Shown in pieces: positions 23,919-32,804 of a stretch of 64,000 bases of DNA; position 1 is the first letter of the stretch, and each line of letters begins with the position of its first letter. Below the pieces are notes generated by a model. It worked only from the letters and a program-made list of their open reading frames with translations. It did not search any database and was not told where the DNA came from. The translations under genes were made by a program, and so were the position numbers. Source of the stretch: G963665925 sp963678925 (lineage in GTDB: Bacteria; Bacillota; Clostridia; Peptostreptococcales; Acidaminobacteraceae); the NCBI GenBank assembly GCA_963678925.1, contig OY787533.1:1984001-2048000 (forward strand). The letters are read 5' to 3'.

Positions 23919-25110
23919 GGTCATATTACCTGAAAAACTCTTAATTGGACAATCTCTGAAAGAGAATATGGCTGTCATTTTTGACAGCCATATTCTTTTC
24001 TTCTGCCCTGTGGAGGCCTTGGACCAGGCCTTGATAAAGGCTGGAATCGACCGGGATGAAGTTCAGTTTTTAAGTATGGCGGACTGTATTTTGGCGCCGG
24101 GCTTCATAGACGTCCATATTCATGGTGCTGCGGGTGCGGATATTGTGGATGGACACCCGGACTCTGTCGAAAGGATTGCAAAGGCCTTGTCAAAGTGCGG
24201 TGTGACCAGTTTTCTGGGCGCAACAGTAGCCTATGACAAAGCGCGGATTGTCCAAGCGGCGACGGCTATACGCCATGCTCAGGCTAATCGCATATCACAA
24301 GCGGCACCTCAGGGTGCAAAGATTCTGGGCATGCATCTTGAAGGGCCATTTCTGAGTCCGGCGCGAGCAGGGGCACATGCACCACAATACCTCATTAGAC
24401 CGGACCGGAACTTCATTGAAGGCATGGAAGATGTAATACGCTTGATTACATATGCACCAGAACTTGATGAAAACAATGCCTTCTTGATTGAAATACTTAA
24501 GAAGTTTCCCCATATCCGCATGTCCATTGGGCATTCGGATGCCTCCTATGAACGTGCCATGGAAGCCATTAATCTGGGCGCCCACAGCGTGACCCATCTC
24601 TACAATGCCATGCGCGGACTCCATCATAGGGAACCGGGTGTTGTCGGTGCGGCACTGAGCTCCGATGTCTATGTGGAGCTTATCGCAGACGGCATTCATG
24701 TTCATGAAGGCGCATTTCTCAGTGCGCTTAAGGCAAAGGGCCCTGACCGCACCATTCTCATTACAGATGCAATGTGTGCGTCCTGCATGGCCCAAGGCCA
24801 CTATAAGCTGGGGGACTTGGATGTCTATACGGATGCATCCAGCGCCAGACTGGAAGACGGCACCCTTGCAGGCAGTGTGCTCACCATGGATAAGGCAGTC
24901 GCAAATGTAGCCACTATGCCCGGTGTAGACTTGGCTCAGGTTCTTTACATGGCGTCGACTGTTCCAGCGGACATGCTTGGTCTGAAACATATTGGAAGAG
25001 TGGCACCTGGAAGTGCGGCAGATTTTACAATCTTGAGTAAGACCCTTAAGGTGATGTGTACGATTATTGACGGTGAAGTGGTGTTTGGAGGACCGATATG
25101 CAAATCCTAA
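23911..25110 (+). CDS. nagA: N-acetylglucosamine-6-phosphate deacetylase
   Basis: A 399-residue amidohydrolase converting GlcNAc-6-P to glucosamine-6-P and acetate. Metal-site and catalytic motifs are visible: GFIDVHIHGAAG, GMHLEGPFLSP, SIGHSDASYE, GAHSVTHLYNAMRGL and LITDAM. The ATG at 23911 sits after GGAGAA and overlaps the MupG-like gene by 8 bp; the frame could open 9 bp earlier at a TTG. It overlaps nagB by 13 bp. Confidence 0.95.
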   Translation: MIKVILPEKLLIGQSLKENMAVIFDSHILFFCPVEALDQALIKAGIDRDEVQFLSMADCILAPGFIDVHIHGAAGADIVDGHPDSVERIAKALSKCGVTSFLGATVAYDKARIVQAATAIRHAQANRISQAAPQGAKILGMHLEGPFLSPARAGAHAPQYLIRPDRNFIEGMEDVIRLITYAPELDENNAFLIEILKKFPHIRMSIGHSDASYERAMEAINLGAHSVTHLYNAMRGLHHREPGVVGAALSSDVYVELIADGIHVHEGAFLSALKAKGPDRTILITDAMCASCMAQGHYKLGDLDVYTDASSARLEDGTLAGSVLTMDKAVANVATMPGVDLAQVLYMASTVPADMLGLKHIGRVAPGSAADFTILSKTLKVMCTIIDGEVVFGGPICKS

Positions 25111-25853
25111 TAGAAGACGATTATAAAAAAATGAGTAAGCGTGCGGCGTGGACCATTGCCGCGCAACTGACAATGAAAAAAGACAGCATTCTCGGACTGG
25201 CGACTGGAAGTACGCCTCTTGGCATGTATGAGGCCCTAGTGGATCTGTACAGGGAAGGTACCATATCCTTTAAAAATGTTCGGACATTCAACCTGGACGA
25301 GTATATTGGGCTGGATGGTGAGCATGCCCAAAGCTATAGACGGTTCATGGAAGCGCATCTTTTCAGTCATATCGACATTTCAAAGGCACATATAGAAATT
25401 CCAAATGGTCTGGCTTCAGATCTAGCAGAGGAATGCACGCGGTATGAAGAGGCGATTGAAGCGGCTGGCGGAATTGACATACAGGTGCTGGGCATTGGCC
25501 ATAACGGACACATCGGCTTCAATGAACCTGACCTACATTTCGAGACCTTGACACATAAGGTTAACCTGGACGCTTCTACCATTGAGGCCAACGCGCGTTT
25601 CTTTGAAACCCCCGCTGATGTGCCCAAGCAGGCCATCAGCATGGGCATTAAGACAATTATGAAATCAAGGCGGATTCTTCTCATAGCGAGTGGAAAAGAC
25701 AAGGCTGAGATTGTGCGTAAGATGATCTATGGACCGATTACACCGGAGGTGCCGGCATCCATTCTGCAGCTGCATCCGGATTTGGTAGTGATTGTAGATA
25801 AAGAGGCGGCCAGTATGCTTGAAGGGCACCGGAAGATGGAGATATCGGCATAG
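25098..25853 (+). CDS. nagB: Glucosamine-6-phosphate deaminase
   Basis: A 251-residue isomerase/deaminase that turns glucosamine-6-P into fructose-6-P and ammonia, feeding glycolysis. LATGSTPLGMYEAL, FNLDEYIGL (catalytic Asp) and GIGHNGHIGFNEP are intact. Its start overlaps nagA by 13 bp. The length fits the short Firmicute type without the long allosteric C-terminus of the enterobacterial enzyme. Confidence 0.96.
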   Translation: MQILIEDDYKKMSKRAAWTIAAQLTMKKDSILGLATGSTPLGMYEALVDLYREGTISFKNVRTFNLDEYIGLDGEHAQSYRRFMEAHLFSHIDISKAHIEIPNGLASDLAEECTRYEEAIEAAGGIDIQVLGIGHNGHIGFNEPDLHFETLTHKVNLDASTIEANARFFETPADVPKQAISMGIKTIMKSRRILLIASGKDKAEIVRKMIYGPITPEVPASILQLHPDLVVIVDKEAASMLEGHRKMEISA

Positions 25854-25880
25854 GGATTGCACCAGATATGGGGGATTGGC

Positions 25881-27584
25881 ATGATAGTAGGAATACCTGC
25901 ATCAGCAGGAATTGCAATAGGGCGCATTCATGTCCTTGGCAAGGAGACGGATGCTGTGGCTGGATATGAGCCGCAGGCCAAGGATATCGAGATGAAGCGG
26001 TTTAAAAGGGCACAGGAATCGGCCCGGCGTCAGATCCGTGAAATACAGGCACGAACACTAAAAAAACTGGGAAAATCGGAAGCGGAGATTTTCGAGTCCC
26101 ATGAGATGCTGGTTTCAGATCCGGAAATCGCTGAGAAGATTGAAAGTGGGATTTTGTCCGGAATCAGTGCGCCGGAATCGGTAGAGGCGGCAAAGGACTA
26201 TTTCTGCGCCATGTTTGAAGCTATGGATAATGATTATCTGAAAGAGCGTGCGGCAGATATTCGGGATGTCCTGGGGCGTGTTGGGAATAATCTGATTGGG
26301 AAGACCACCGACTTATTTCAAGGGATAGAATCTCCCGTCATTTTACTGGCCCATGACCTGACACCATCGGATACGGCCCAGATTTCCAAGGACAAGGTGC
26401 TTGGATTCATAACGGAAATAGGTGGGGCGACCTCTCATTCAGCCATCATGGCGCGTACGATGGAAATTCCGGCAGTTGTGGGTGTCCAGGGGCTTATGGA
26501 TCAGGTGAAAGACGGTGTTCAGGGGATTTTGGATGGTACAAGCGGACGACTTGTGGTCAATCCGGATGCTGACCAGATTGCCGAATATGAAAAGAAACAG
26601 GCTGAGATGCTTGAGGAGCGTGCAGCGCTGCAGCGCTTAATTGGACTCTCCAGCACCTCGAAATGCGGCAGACAGGTTGAAGTCGCATGTAATATCGGTG
26701 CAGCAGTAGATGTGGTCCACGTGCAAGAAAACGACGGAGAAGGCGTGGGACTCTTTAGAAGTGAGTTTCTTTACATGGACAGAGAGAGCCTGCCGACTGA
26801 AGACCAGCAGTTTGAAGCCTACCGTGAGGTCGTGGAAGGGCTTTCTGGCAAGCCTGTGGTCATTCGTACCTTGGATGTGGGCGGCGACAAGGAAATTCCC
26901 TATCTGAACATGGAAAAGGAGATGAATCCTTTTCTTGGATACAGGGCAATACGGTATTGCCTTGATGAGGCGGCGGTGTTTATGCCGCAGCTGCGTGCCA
27001 TTTTAAGGGCAAGTGCCTATGGAAAGGCAAAAATCATGTTTCCCATGATCTCGTCCATAGAAGAACTGCGCAGAGCAAAGCAGGCGGTAGAAAAAGCCAA
27101 GGCGGACCTTGACCGTGAAGGGATTCCCTACGATGGAGACATAGAAATAGGCATGATGATAGAGATTCCAGCAGCTGCAATTCTTTCTGACGTATTTGCG
27201 AAGGAAGTGGATTATTTCAGCATAGGAACCAATGACCTCATCCAGTATACGGCAGCAGTGGACAGGATGAATCAACAGCTATCTGATCTCTATACACCCT
27301 ATCATCCATCCGTGCTCAGATTGATTGCCATGGTGATTGAAAATGCACATGAGGCGGGAATCTGGGTTGGTATGTGCGGAGAAGCCGCAGGGAATGAAGC
27401 CCTTGTTCCTCTTTGGTTTGCCATGGGTCTTGACGAGTTCAGTGTCAGTCCGTCGTCTGTTCTGCGTGTGCGCGGTCAAATACGAAATCTGACTGAAGAA
27501 GACAGCCGCAGGCTCTTTGAACGCGTTAAGGGGCTTTCATCGGCAGGTGAAATCAAGGCACTGCTCACGGGAAATAAGTCTTGA
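25881..27584 (+). CDS. PTS enzyme I (PEP-protein phosphotransferase), operon-specific copy
   Basis: A 567-residue enzyme I, about the usual length. It takes phosphate from PEP onto the active His in EIGGATSHSAIMAR (near residue 186) and passes it to HPr. TLDVGGDKEIPYL, FRSEFLYM, FSIGTNDLIQYT and GMCGEAAGN mark the PEP-binding domain. The ATG at 25881 follows a G-rich site (GGGGG). It is the last gene of an operon that begins with HPr, making this PTS independent of general PTS components. Confidence 0.96.
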   Translation: MIVGIPASAGIAIGRIHVLGKETDAVAGYEPQAKDIEMKRFKRAQESARRQIREIQARTLKKLGKSEAEIFESHEMLVSDPEIAEKIESGILSGISAPESVEAAKDYFCAMFEAMDNDYLKERAADIRDVLGRVGNNLIGKTTDLFQGIESPVILLAHDLTPSDTAQISKDKVLGFITEIGGATSHSAIMARTMEIPAVVGVQGLMDQVKDGVQGILDGTSGRLVVNPDADQIAEYEKKQAEMLEERAALQRLIGLSSTSKCGRQVEVACNIGAAVDVVHVQENDGEGVGLFRSEFLYMDRESLPTEDQQFEAYREVVEGLSGKPVVIRTLDVGGDKEIPYLNMEKEMNPFLGYRAIRYCLDEAAVFMPQLRAILRASAYGKAKIMFPMISSIEELRRAKQAVEKAKADLDREGIPYDGDIEIGMMIEIPAAAILSDVFAKEVDYFSIGTNDLIQYTAAVDRMNQQLSDLYTPYHPSVLRLIAMVIENAHEAGIWVGMCGEAAGNEALVPLWFAMGLDEFSVSPSSVLRVRGQIRNLTEEDSRRLFERVKGLSSAGEIKALLTGNKS

Positions 27585-27597
27585 GCGGTGGTCTGAG

Positions 27598-28779
27598 CTA
27601 GAGGATCTTCTCGGCCGTATAGCTTAAAAGGCCTCCTGTCAAGAAGACCAGCACCAGTGCCACAACGTTGATGCTACTGCCCAGTGTGAGATTCATAAGT
27701 GCTTCCATGGACCAGTATATGGGGGTCAGCTTGCTGATAATCTTGAAGCTTTCTGGAATCAGGTCGAGACTCCAAAAGGCACCCCCGGACAGGCAAATGA
27801 AGAAGACGGCCGGCGCGGCCATGGACTGGAAGGCCGTGCTGCGGTCAAACTGAACAGCGAAAAAGAGCATAATGCCGCAAAGGCTGCTCACGAAGGCCAC
27901 ACAAACGGCAAAAACCCCAGGCAGATGGCGGACTGTGAAAAGACCGGTCATGAGAGACAGGGCAATAAACTGCAAGAAGAGCAGGAGACTGCCGAAGGAA
28001 AAATACCCTAAATATGCACCTAAGATACGTGGTTGCCCGGCACATTTTAATCTGCTGAAGGCAGCCATTTTTCTTTCTTCAATGATGGATGCGCCGACAA
28101 AGACCATAAAAAAGGCCGTGCTGGCAAGGGTCATGCCTACCGTGAGCCGGTTTCGCATGAGCTGTTGTGTCGTCGGGCCCTCAGTATGGGGGCGTGTTTT
28201 TATCTGGTTCGGTGAAGTCAGGGTCATATTGAGATCGAGTTCAAAGGTGCTCTCACGAATGAATTGTCTTGTCAGTGCCATGGCTTCCGCCTGTGCATCT
28301 GCTGAATCAAGGAGGCGATAAGCCTTGTTCGAAGCGCTGTAGACGGACAGGTCCTTGAGGATTTCCCGTGCGAAAATATCCCCGAGTGCGCCGGCGACCA
28401 TGTTGTTTTCAAGAACAGTGATTTCGACACGATCGTCTACCTGACCGCTTAGAAGCATGGTTTCGAATCCAGGCTGAATGGAAAAGAGGGCTTCAATGCG
28501 GTTGTCCTTCAGTGCACGCAGAGCGCTGCTTTCATCAGAGACCGTGACAGACAGGCTGTCGAGCTGAACCAGGCGTTTTATTAGGGCGGTTGACGCAGGG
28601 GTCTCATCCAAGTCTACAATGGTGATGGGGACTTGATCAACGGTGCTGTAATCCTTGAAAACAATGCCTAGACCGAGGCTGATCAGGAGGGGCAGTATGA
28701 AAATGAAAGTGGCCAGCCTCCCACTGTCCAGTACGAGCTTCCACCTTAGAATAATATGCTGGATATAGGTTCTAATCAT
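27598..28779 (-). CDS. ABC-2 type permease (second of a pair)
   Basis: A 393-residue membrane protein with one N-terminal helix, a large extracytoplasmic region (about residues 50-190) and five or six C-terminal helices, the YhgE/DrrB-like ABC-2 permease plan. The start was set at the ATG at 28779 because GGGGGGA precedes it by seven bases. It overlaps the preceding permease gene by 8 bp. No ATP-binding subunit is adjacent, so it must pair with an ATPase encoded elsewhere. Function, probably export of a lipid, peptide or drug, is inferred from the family only. Confidence 0.78.
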   Translation of the reverse strand: MIRTYIQHIILRWKLVLDSGRLATFIFILPLLISLGLGIVFKDYSTVDQVPITIVDLDETPASTALIKRLVQLDSLSVTVSDESSALRALKDNRIEALFSIQPGFETMLLSGQVDDRVEITVLENNMVAGALGDIFAREILKDLSVYSASNKAYRLLDSADAQAEAMALTRQFIRESTFELDLNMTLTSPNQIKTRPHTEGPTTQQLMRNRLTVGMTLASTAFFMVFVGASIIEERKMAAFSRLKCAGQPRILGAYLGYFSFGSLLLFLQFIALSLMTGLFTVRHLPGVFAVCVAFVSSLCGIMLFFAVQFDRSTAFQSMAAPAVFFICLSGGAFWSLDLIPESFKIISKLTPIYWSMEALMNLTLGSSINVVALVLVFLTGGLLSYTAEKIL

Positions 28780-29989
28780 AACGGATCCCCCCTTTTTGGA
28801 GTGCATTTTTCAAATAATGGGAGCAGAATAAAAGGGCTGCGCCAGTTACAAGAAGCGTGGCAACAAGAACGGTCGTGCTGTGACCGGTTGAACCTGTCAG
28901 CGTCATGAGAAGAAGCCGTATGGCCCAGTAATTTGGCGTAAGGGCGCTGATGTCCTGAAGTGCCTTCGGCATAAGTGGCAGAGGAATGAAGTTCCCGCCC
29001 ATGAGTGCCAGAACAAAGACAATCAGACTGGAAGCGATTGTCGCAGCTGATTCCTTTCGGACAATAAGCCCAACAAGCAGAATCAGGGTACTGAAGAAAA
29101 AGCTCACGACAATAATCTGGGCAATCAGAGTCAATGTCGATAAGATTCCGAGTTTGAAATATACAGTCAGGGGCAGAGCCGGAATGAGACAGAGCAGGGC
29201 TGTGTTGATACTGCAGGCGGTCAGCTTGGATAGGAGCCATGGCAGCGGCGAGGTTCTCGTGGTGAGATAACGCTGGATACAGTGTCCCTTTATATCATCA
29301 AAAAAGAGCGGCAGAATTGATGACGAAGCATAGGCTGCGACAATAACAATGATGGCTGCCCCAAAATAGTATGTTGAGGTCGTAGAAGGAAAGGTATCAA
29401 TGAGCCTGTAGGAGAACAGGCGGTTTCTTCCCAGAGCCACTGAAATCATTTCAACGGAATACAGGTCGTTGACCTGAAGGAGCTTTTCCCTGGGATACAT
29501 GTTGTTTTCGAGGGTTTTGTACAAGCCGTAGGTGGCTGCATCGACTGACTTGATATAGTCGGAATAGCTCTTGAGCATTTCCTCTAAAACCATGGCCTGA
29601 ATGGGGTAATCCGGATTGAGAACCACCTCTAAGGCGTCATTGCTGTAGTGGAGCAGGCTGTCGGTGAAGCCTTGGGGTATCGTGACAATGGCCGTCAGAT
29701 GGCCCTGTTCATATTCAGAAAGGATTTCGTCATCAGAGCCAACACTTATGGTGACAAGGGAAGTGAACTGGTCGTTGGACTTGAAGCTGTCGATGAGCAT
29801 TCTGCTCAGTTCGCTCTCTTCCCTATCTACAATACCGATATGGAGGCTTTCAAGAAGCCGTTTTTCCTGCATGTCCCCAGAAAAGAACTGCACGAAAAAG
29901 AAGAGCGACAGAAGAGCCGCTATTCCAAAGGCAAGGGTGCGTTTGATGTCTATGGTTCTCTTGAGGTCATACTTGAGCAGGTTATGCAT
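28772..29989 (-). CDS. ABC-2 type permease (first of a pair)
   Basis: A 405-residue permease of the same plan: an N-terminal helix, an extracytoplasmic domain to about residue 205, then about five helices including ALMGGNFIPLPLMPKAL. It starts one base after the end of the upstream histidine kinase gene and overlaps the next permease. The two permeases probably form a heterodimer. The kinase in the same transcript suggests that export and sensing are linked. Confidence 0.78.
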   Translation of the reverse strand: MHNLLKYDLKRTIDIKRTLAFGIAALLSLFFFVQFFSGDMQEKRLLESLHIGIVDREESELSRMLIDSFKSNDQFTSLVTISVGSDDEILSEYEQGHLTAIVTIPQGFTDSLLHYSNDALEVVLNPDYPIQAMVLEEMLKSYSDYIKSVDAATYGLYKTLENNMYPREKLLQVNDLYSVEMISVALGRNRLFSYRLIDTFPSTTSTYYFGAAIIVIVAAYASSSILPLFFDDIKGHCIQRYLTTRTSPLPWLLSKLTACSINTALLCLIPALPLTVYFKLGILSTLTLIAQIIVVSFFFSTLILLVGLIVRKESAATIASSLIVFVLALMGGNFIPLPLMPKALQDISALTPNYWAIRLLLMTLTGSTGHSTTVLVATLLVTGAALLFCSHYLKNALQKGGIRYD

Positions 29990-29990
29990 C

Positions 29991-32222
29991 TTATATCTCC
30001 AGGAGCTTGAAGATGTCGAGACCCTCTATGACTTCCACAAGCTTTTTATACGTAAAGGGTTTTGAAAGGAAGCCGTCCATGCCAGCGAGGGTCGCCTGCA
30101 TGCGGTCTTCGGGTGTATCGTTTGCGGTCAGGGCAATGATCGATACAGGGCGCGGTGGCTTGGAGCCGTCCGTTTGCGTATAGCGGTCCGCTTCGGCCTT
30201 TCGGATGATCTGTGCGGCGTCGTGTCCGTCGAGCAGGGGCATCTGAATGTCCATGAGTATGATGTCATAGGTGCCGCTTAAAGCCTTTTGTACCGCCACT
30301 TCACCGTTGTTGGCAAAGTCAAAGGTACAGCCCATTTTCTTGAATATGAGTTTCATGTATTCCTGATTCATCAGATTATCCTCTGCAACGAGGACGTGCA
30401 TCTTCGAAAGGTCATACTTTCCATTGTCCGTGATTTGTTCCCTGCTGTCCTGGAGGTAGTCCAGACTGAGGCTGATGGTAAAGGACGAACCCTTGCCAAG
30501 GACGCTGTCGACTTGAATCTTGCCCTGCATCTGGTCAATAAGCTGCTTGGCTATGGAGAGTCCGAGACCTGAGCCCGTAAAGCGGCGCGTGTTGGTGTGC
30601 TCCGCCTGATAAAAGAGGTCAAAGAGATGTCGCTGGTCATCTTCACTGATGCCAATACCTGAATCGCATACCCTGATGTGAAAATGGACCTTGTTGTCCT
30701 CAAATCTATCGACCTTTGCAGCAAAGATGATTTGTCCGTTTTCTGTGTATTTGGCTGCATTTGAAAGCAGGTTTATAAATATCTGTTTGAGTCTCAGAGC
30801 ATCGCCGATCAGGTAGCGTGGCATCTGCTCGTCAAAATCAGTCTTGAGCTCAATGGGGCGGTTTTGAAGCATGGGCTGAATGATGGCCAGGGTTTCCTTG
30901 AGGGCGCTCATAAATTCAAAGGGCTTGTATTCCAGCTTCAACTGGTCTGCTTCCATCTTGGAGAGGTCAAGCAGGTCGTTGACAATTTGAAGGAGCAGTC
31001 GCGTGGAAGTCTGTATGTTCCGAATCAGATTGTCGGATTGGGCCTTGTCCACAGTGGTGCCCAGCATATCGGTCATGCCGATGATCGCAGTCATTGGCGT
31101 TCGGATTTCATGAGATATGTTTGCGACAAAGCGGCTTTTCGCCAGTGTGGCTTCCTCGGCGCGTTTCTTTTCAGCTTCAAGCATGGACATGGTTTCGCGC
31201 AGCTCGGTAATGTCATGAAGCAGCAGGATACGTCCAAGCATCTGGTTCTTCTTGTCATAGACAGTCTGGTCTCTCATATAGTAGTGCTTGTCACCCTCGG
31301 CTGTACGGACTGAAATGGTGGCCTTATCATAGCTGACCTTTCGGAAGTTTGTGAGCTCAAAGCTGGCTGTTTCAAGACATTCAAGCAGGGTCATGTCAGG
31401 ATTGGAACGGATGTCCAGGTTCTTGAATATCTTGTTAGCGGAGCTGTTCATATCGATAATATGGTCTTCGCCATCGAGAATGATCATGGCATCAGCCATA
31501 TTGTCCAGGACGATTTCTTGGGCAAAGGGAACGATATTCAAAAAACCGAAGCGCCTAATCGAGACATAGAATAGAATACCTGTAACAAGAAAGAGAATGG
31601 GCGTATAGTCAACCGCCTTTGAAAATGTGTCCACATAGATGTAGGATGCATTTCCAAGGGTGGGAACGAGCAGTGCGATAATGATGGTGATGGCCTGCTT
31701 GCGCTTGTTGGCCCTGAAGACAAATGCGGCCCGAATGGCCAATGCTAGGGCGAGTCCAAGGGTTATGTAGCAGTAGGGCAGGAAGACATACTTGTAAAAG
31801 GGCCCGTAGTGGCTGCGGACATAGTGGAGTCCGTTTTCAATATCAATGTACCGGCTGTCATAGAACCAGTGATGGAGGCTGTCTGTAAAGGAAACGGCAA
31901 GTGTCAGAAGGGGAAAAATGAGAATGAATGCATGGAGTTTGTGATTCAGGTCTCTGCTGTAGAGAAACTTGTGCGTGGTTAAAAAAACACTCAAGGGTAC
32001 GAAGACAATCGCGACATACCGGAGTGCGTCAAAAGTAAGCTGAACACGTCGTCCTGGAAATGCGTAATAGAGCATTTCAAAAAACAGCCACATGCCCAAA
32101 ATCCGAAGGAGAATCTTGACATTAAGGCTGTAGGGCTGCTCTTTGGCATCTGTTATGGTCGATACAGCAAAAAGGATAATGAATCCTACAAATGAAAGCA
32201 TGGAGTAAATATTGACACTCAT
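29991..32222 (-). CDS. Membrane hybrid histidine kinase (7TM-PAS-HisKA-HATPase-REC)
   Basis: A 743-residue sensor. About seven N-terminal helices (residues 1-215) precede a PAS domain, a dimerisation/H-box FVANISHEIRTPMTAI, N-box INLLSNAAKYTENG, DSGIGISEDD and GSGLGLSIAKQL ATP-binding motifs, and a C-terminal receiver with the phospho-Asp in YDIILMDIQMP. The ATG at 32222 follows AGAGGTG; an upstream in-frame extension to 32342 lacks a ribosome site. It is the first gene of a transcript with two ABC-2 permeases. No output response regulator is encoded nearby. Confidence 0.9.
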   Translation of the reverse strand: MSVNIYSMLSFVGFIILFAVSTITDAKEQPYSLNVKILLRILGMWLFFEMLYYAFPGRRVQLTFDALRYVAIVFVPLSVFLTTHKFLYSRDLNHKLHAFILIFPLLTLAVSFTDSLHHWFYDSRYIDIENGLHYVRSHYGPFYKYVFLPYCYITLGLALALAIRAAFVFRANKRKQAITIIIALLVPTLGNASYIYVDTFSKAVDYTPILFLVTGILFYVSIRRFGFLNIVPFAQEIVLDNMADAMIILDGEDHIIDMNSSANKIFKNLDIRSNPDMTLLECLETASFELTNFRKVSYDKATISVRTAEGDKHYYMRDQTVYDKKNQMLGRILLLHDITELRETMSMLEAEKKRAEEATLAKSRFVANISHEIRTPMTAIIGMTDMLGTTVDKAQSDNLIRNIQTSTRLLLQIVNDLLDLSKMEADQLKLEYKPFEFMSALKETLAIIQPMLQNRPIELKTDFDEQMPRYLIGDALRLKQIFINLLSNAAKYTENGQIIFAAKVDRFEDNKVHFHIRVCDSGIGISEDDQRHLFDLFYQAEHTNTRRFTGSGLGLSIAKQLIDQMQGKIQVDSVLGKGSSFTISLSLDYLQDSREQITDNGKYDLSKMHVLVAEDNLMNQEYMKLIFKKMGCTFDFANNGEVAVQKALSGTYDIILMDIQMPLLDGHDAAQIIRKAEADRYTQTDGSKPPRPVSIIALTANDTPEDRMQATLAGMDGFLSKPFTYKKLVEVIEGLDIFKLLEI

Positions 32223-32413
32223 CAAATCACCTCTATTTAAGGATACCCCTTTCGTGGGCAGTCTTCCAGAAATTTTCACCTGAATCCATGCTTTTTTGCC
32301 TTGAATGTTGTATAGTTGATTCAGGAGCGTAAGAAGCCGCAAACTGGTGCGGAACCGCTTCGTCTAGCGTGCGGAAATACGCGTGATTTATTGCGATAAC
32401 AAAGGAGAAGCTC

Positions 32414-32791
32414 ATGGTTGATAATAAAAAAGTAGAACTTGAAGTGAATGGTTGTTCAGGAGATTGCGGTTGCGGCGGACATGACCACGACCACGACGGT
32501 GGCTGCGGATGCGGATCACACGGACATGAGGACCATGATCATCATGATCATTCAAAGATTTATCTGGAAACGGAAAATGGCGAGGAACTGGAATGTGACG
32601 TTCTGGGTACATTCGATTTTGAAGGACAGGAGTATATCGCTCTGATTCCTGTGGATTCTGAAACAGCATATCTGTACAGATATTCAGAGGAGGAGGAAGA
32701 GCCTGCACTGAATCAGATTGAATCTGACGAGGAGTACGCACGCGTGAGTGCATATTTCATGGAACTCGTTGAAGACGAAGACGAAGAATAG
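32414..32791 (+). CDS. DUF1292 protein with a Cys/His-rich N-terminus
   Basis: A 125-residue acidic protein. The N-terminus has a cluster of six Cys (CSGDCGCGG and GGCGCGSH) interleaved with many His-Asp pairs (GHDHDHD, GHEDHDHHDH), which looks able to bind metal ions. The rest matches the small DUF1292 fold (FEGQEYIALIPVD...YLYRYSEEE) with a Glu-rich tail. DUF1292 has no assigned biochemical role. A GGAG ribosome site precedes the ATG. The NhaC-type antiporter starts 13 bp after its stop, so the two are co-transcribed. Confidence 0.8.
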   Translation: MVDNKKVELEVNGCSGDCGCGGHDHDHDGGCGCGSHGHEDHDHHDHSKIYLETENGEELECDVLGTFDFEGQEYIALIPVDSETAYLYRYSEEEEEPALNQIESDEEYARVSAYFMELVEDEDEE

Positions 32792-32804
32792 GACGACGGG
32801 GGCG

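Noticed and set aside
5984..32362. Shared 13-mer ACTGGTGCGGAAC near 5986 and near 32345
   Set aside because: Identical 13-mers are expected by chance several times in 64 kb and there is no shared structure around them.
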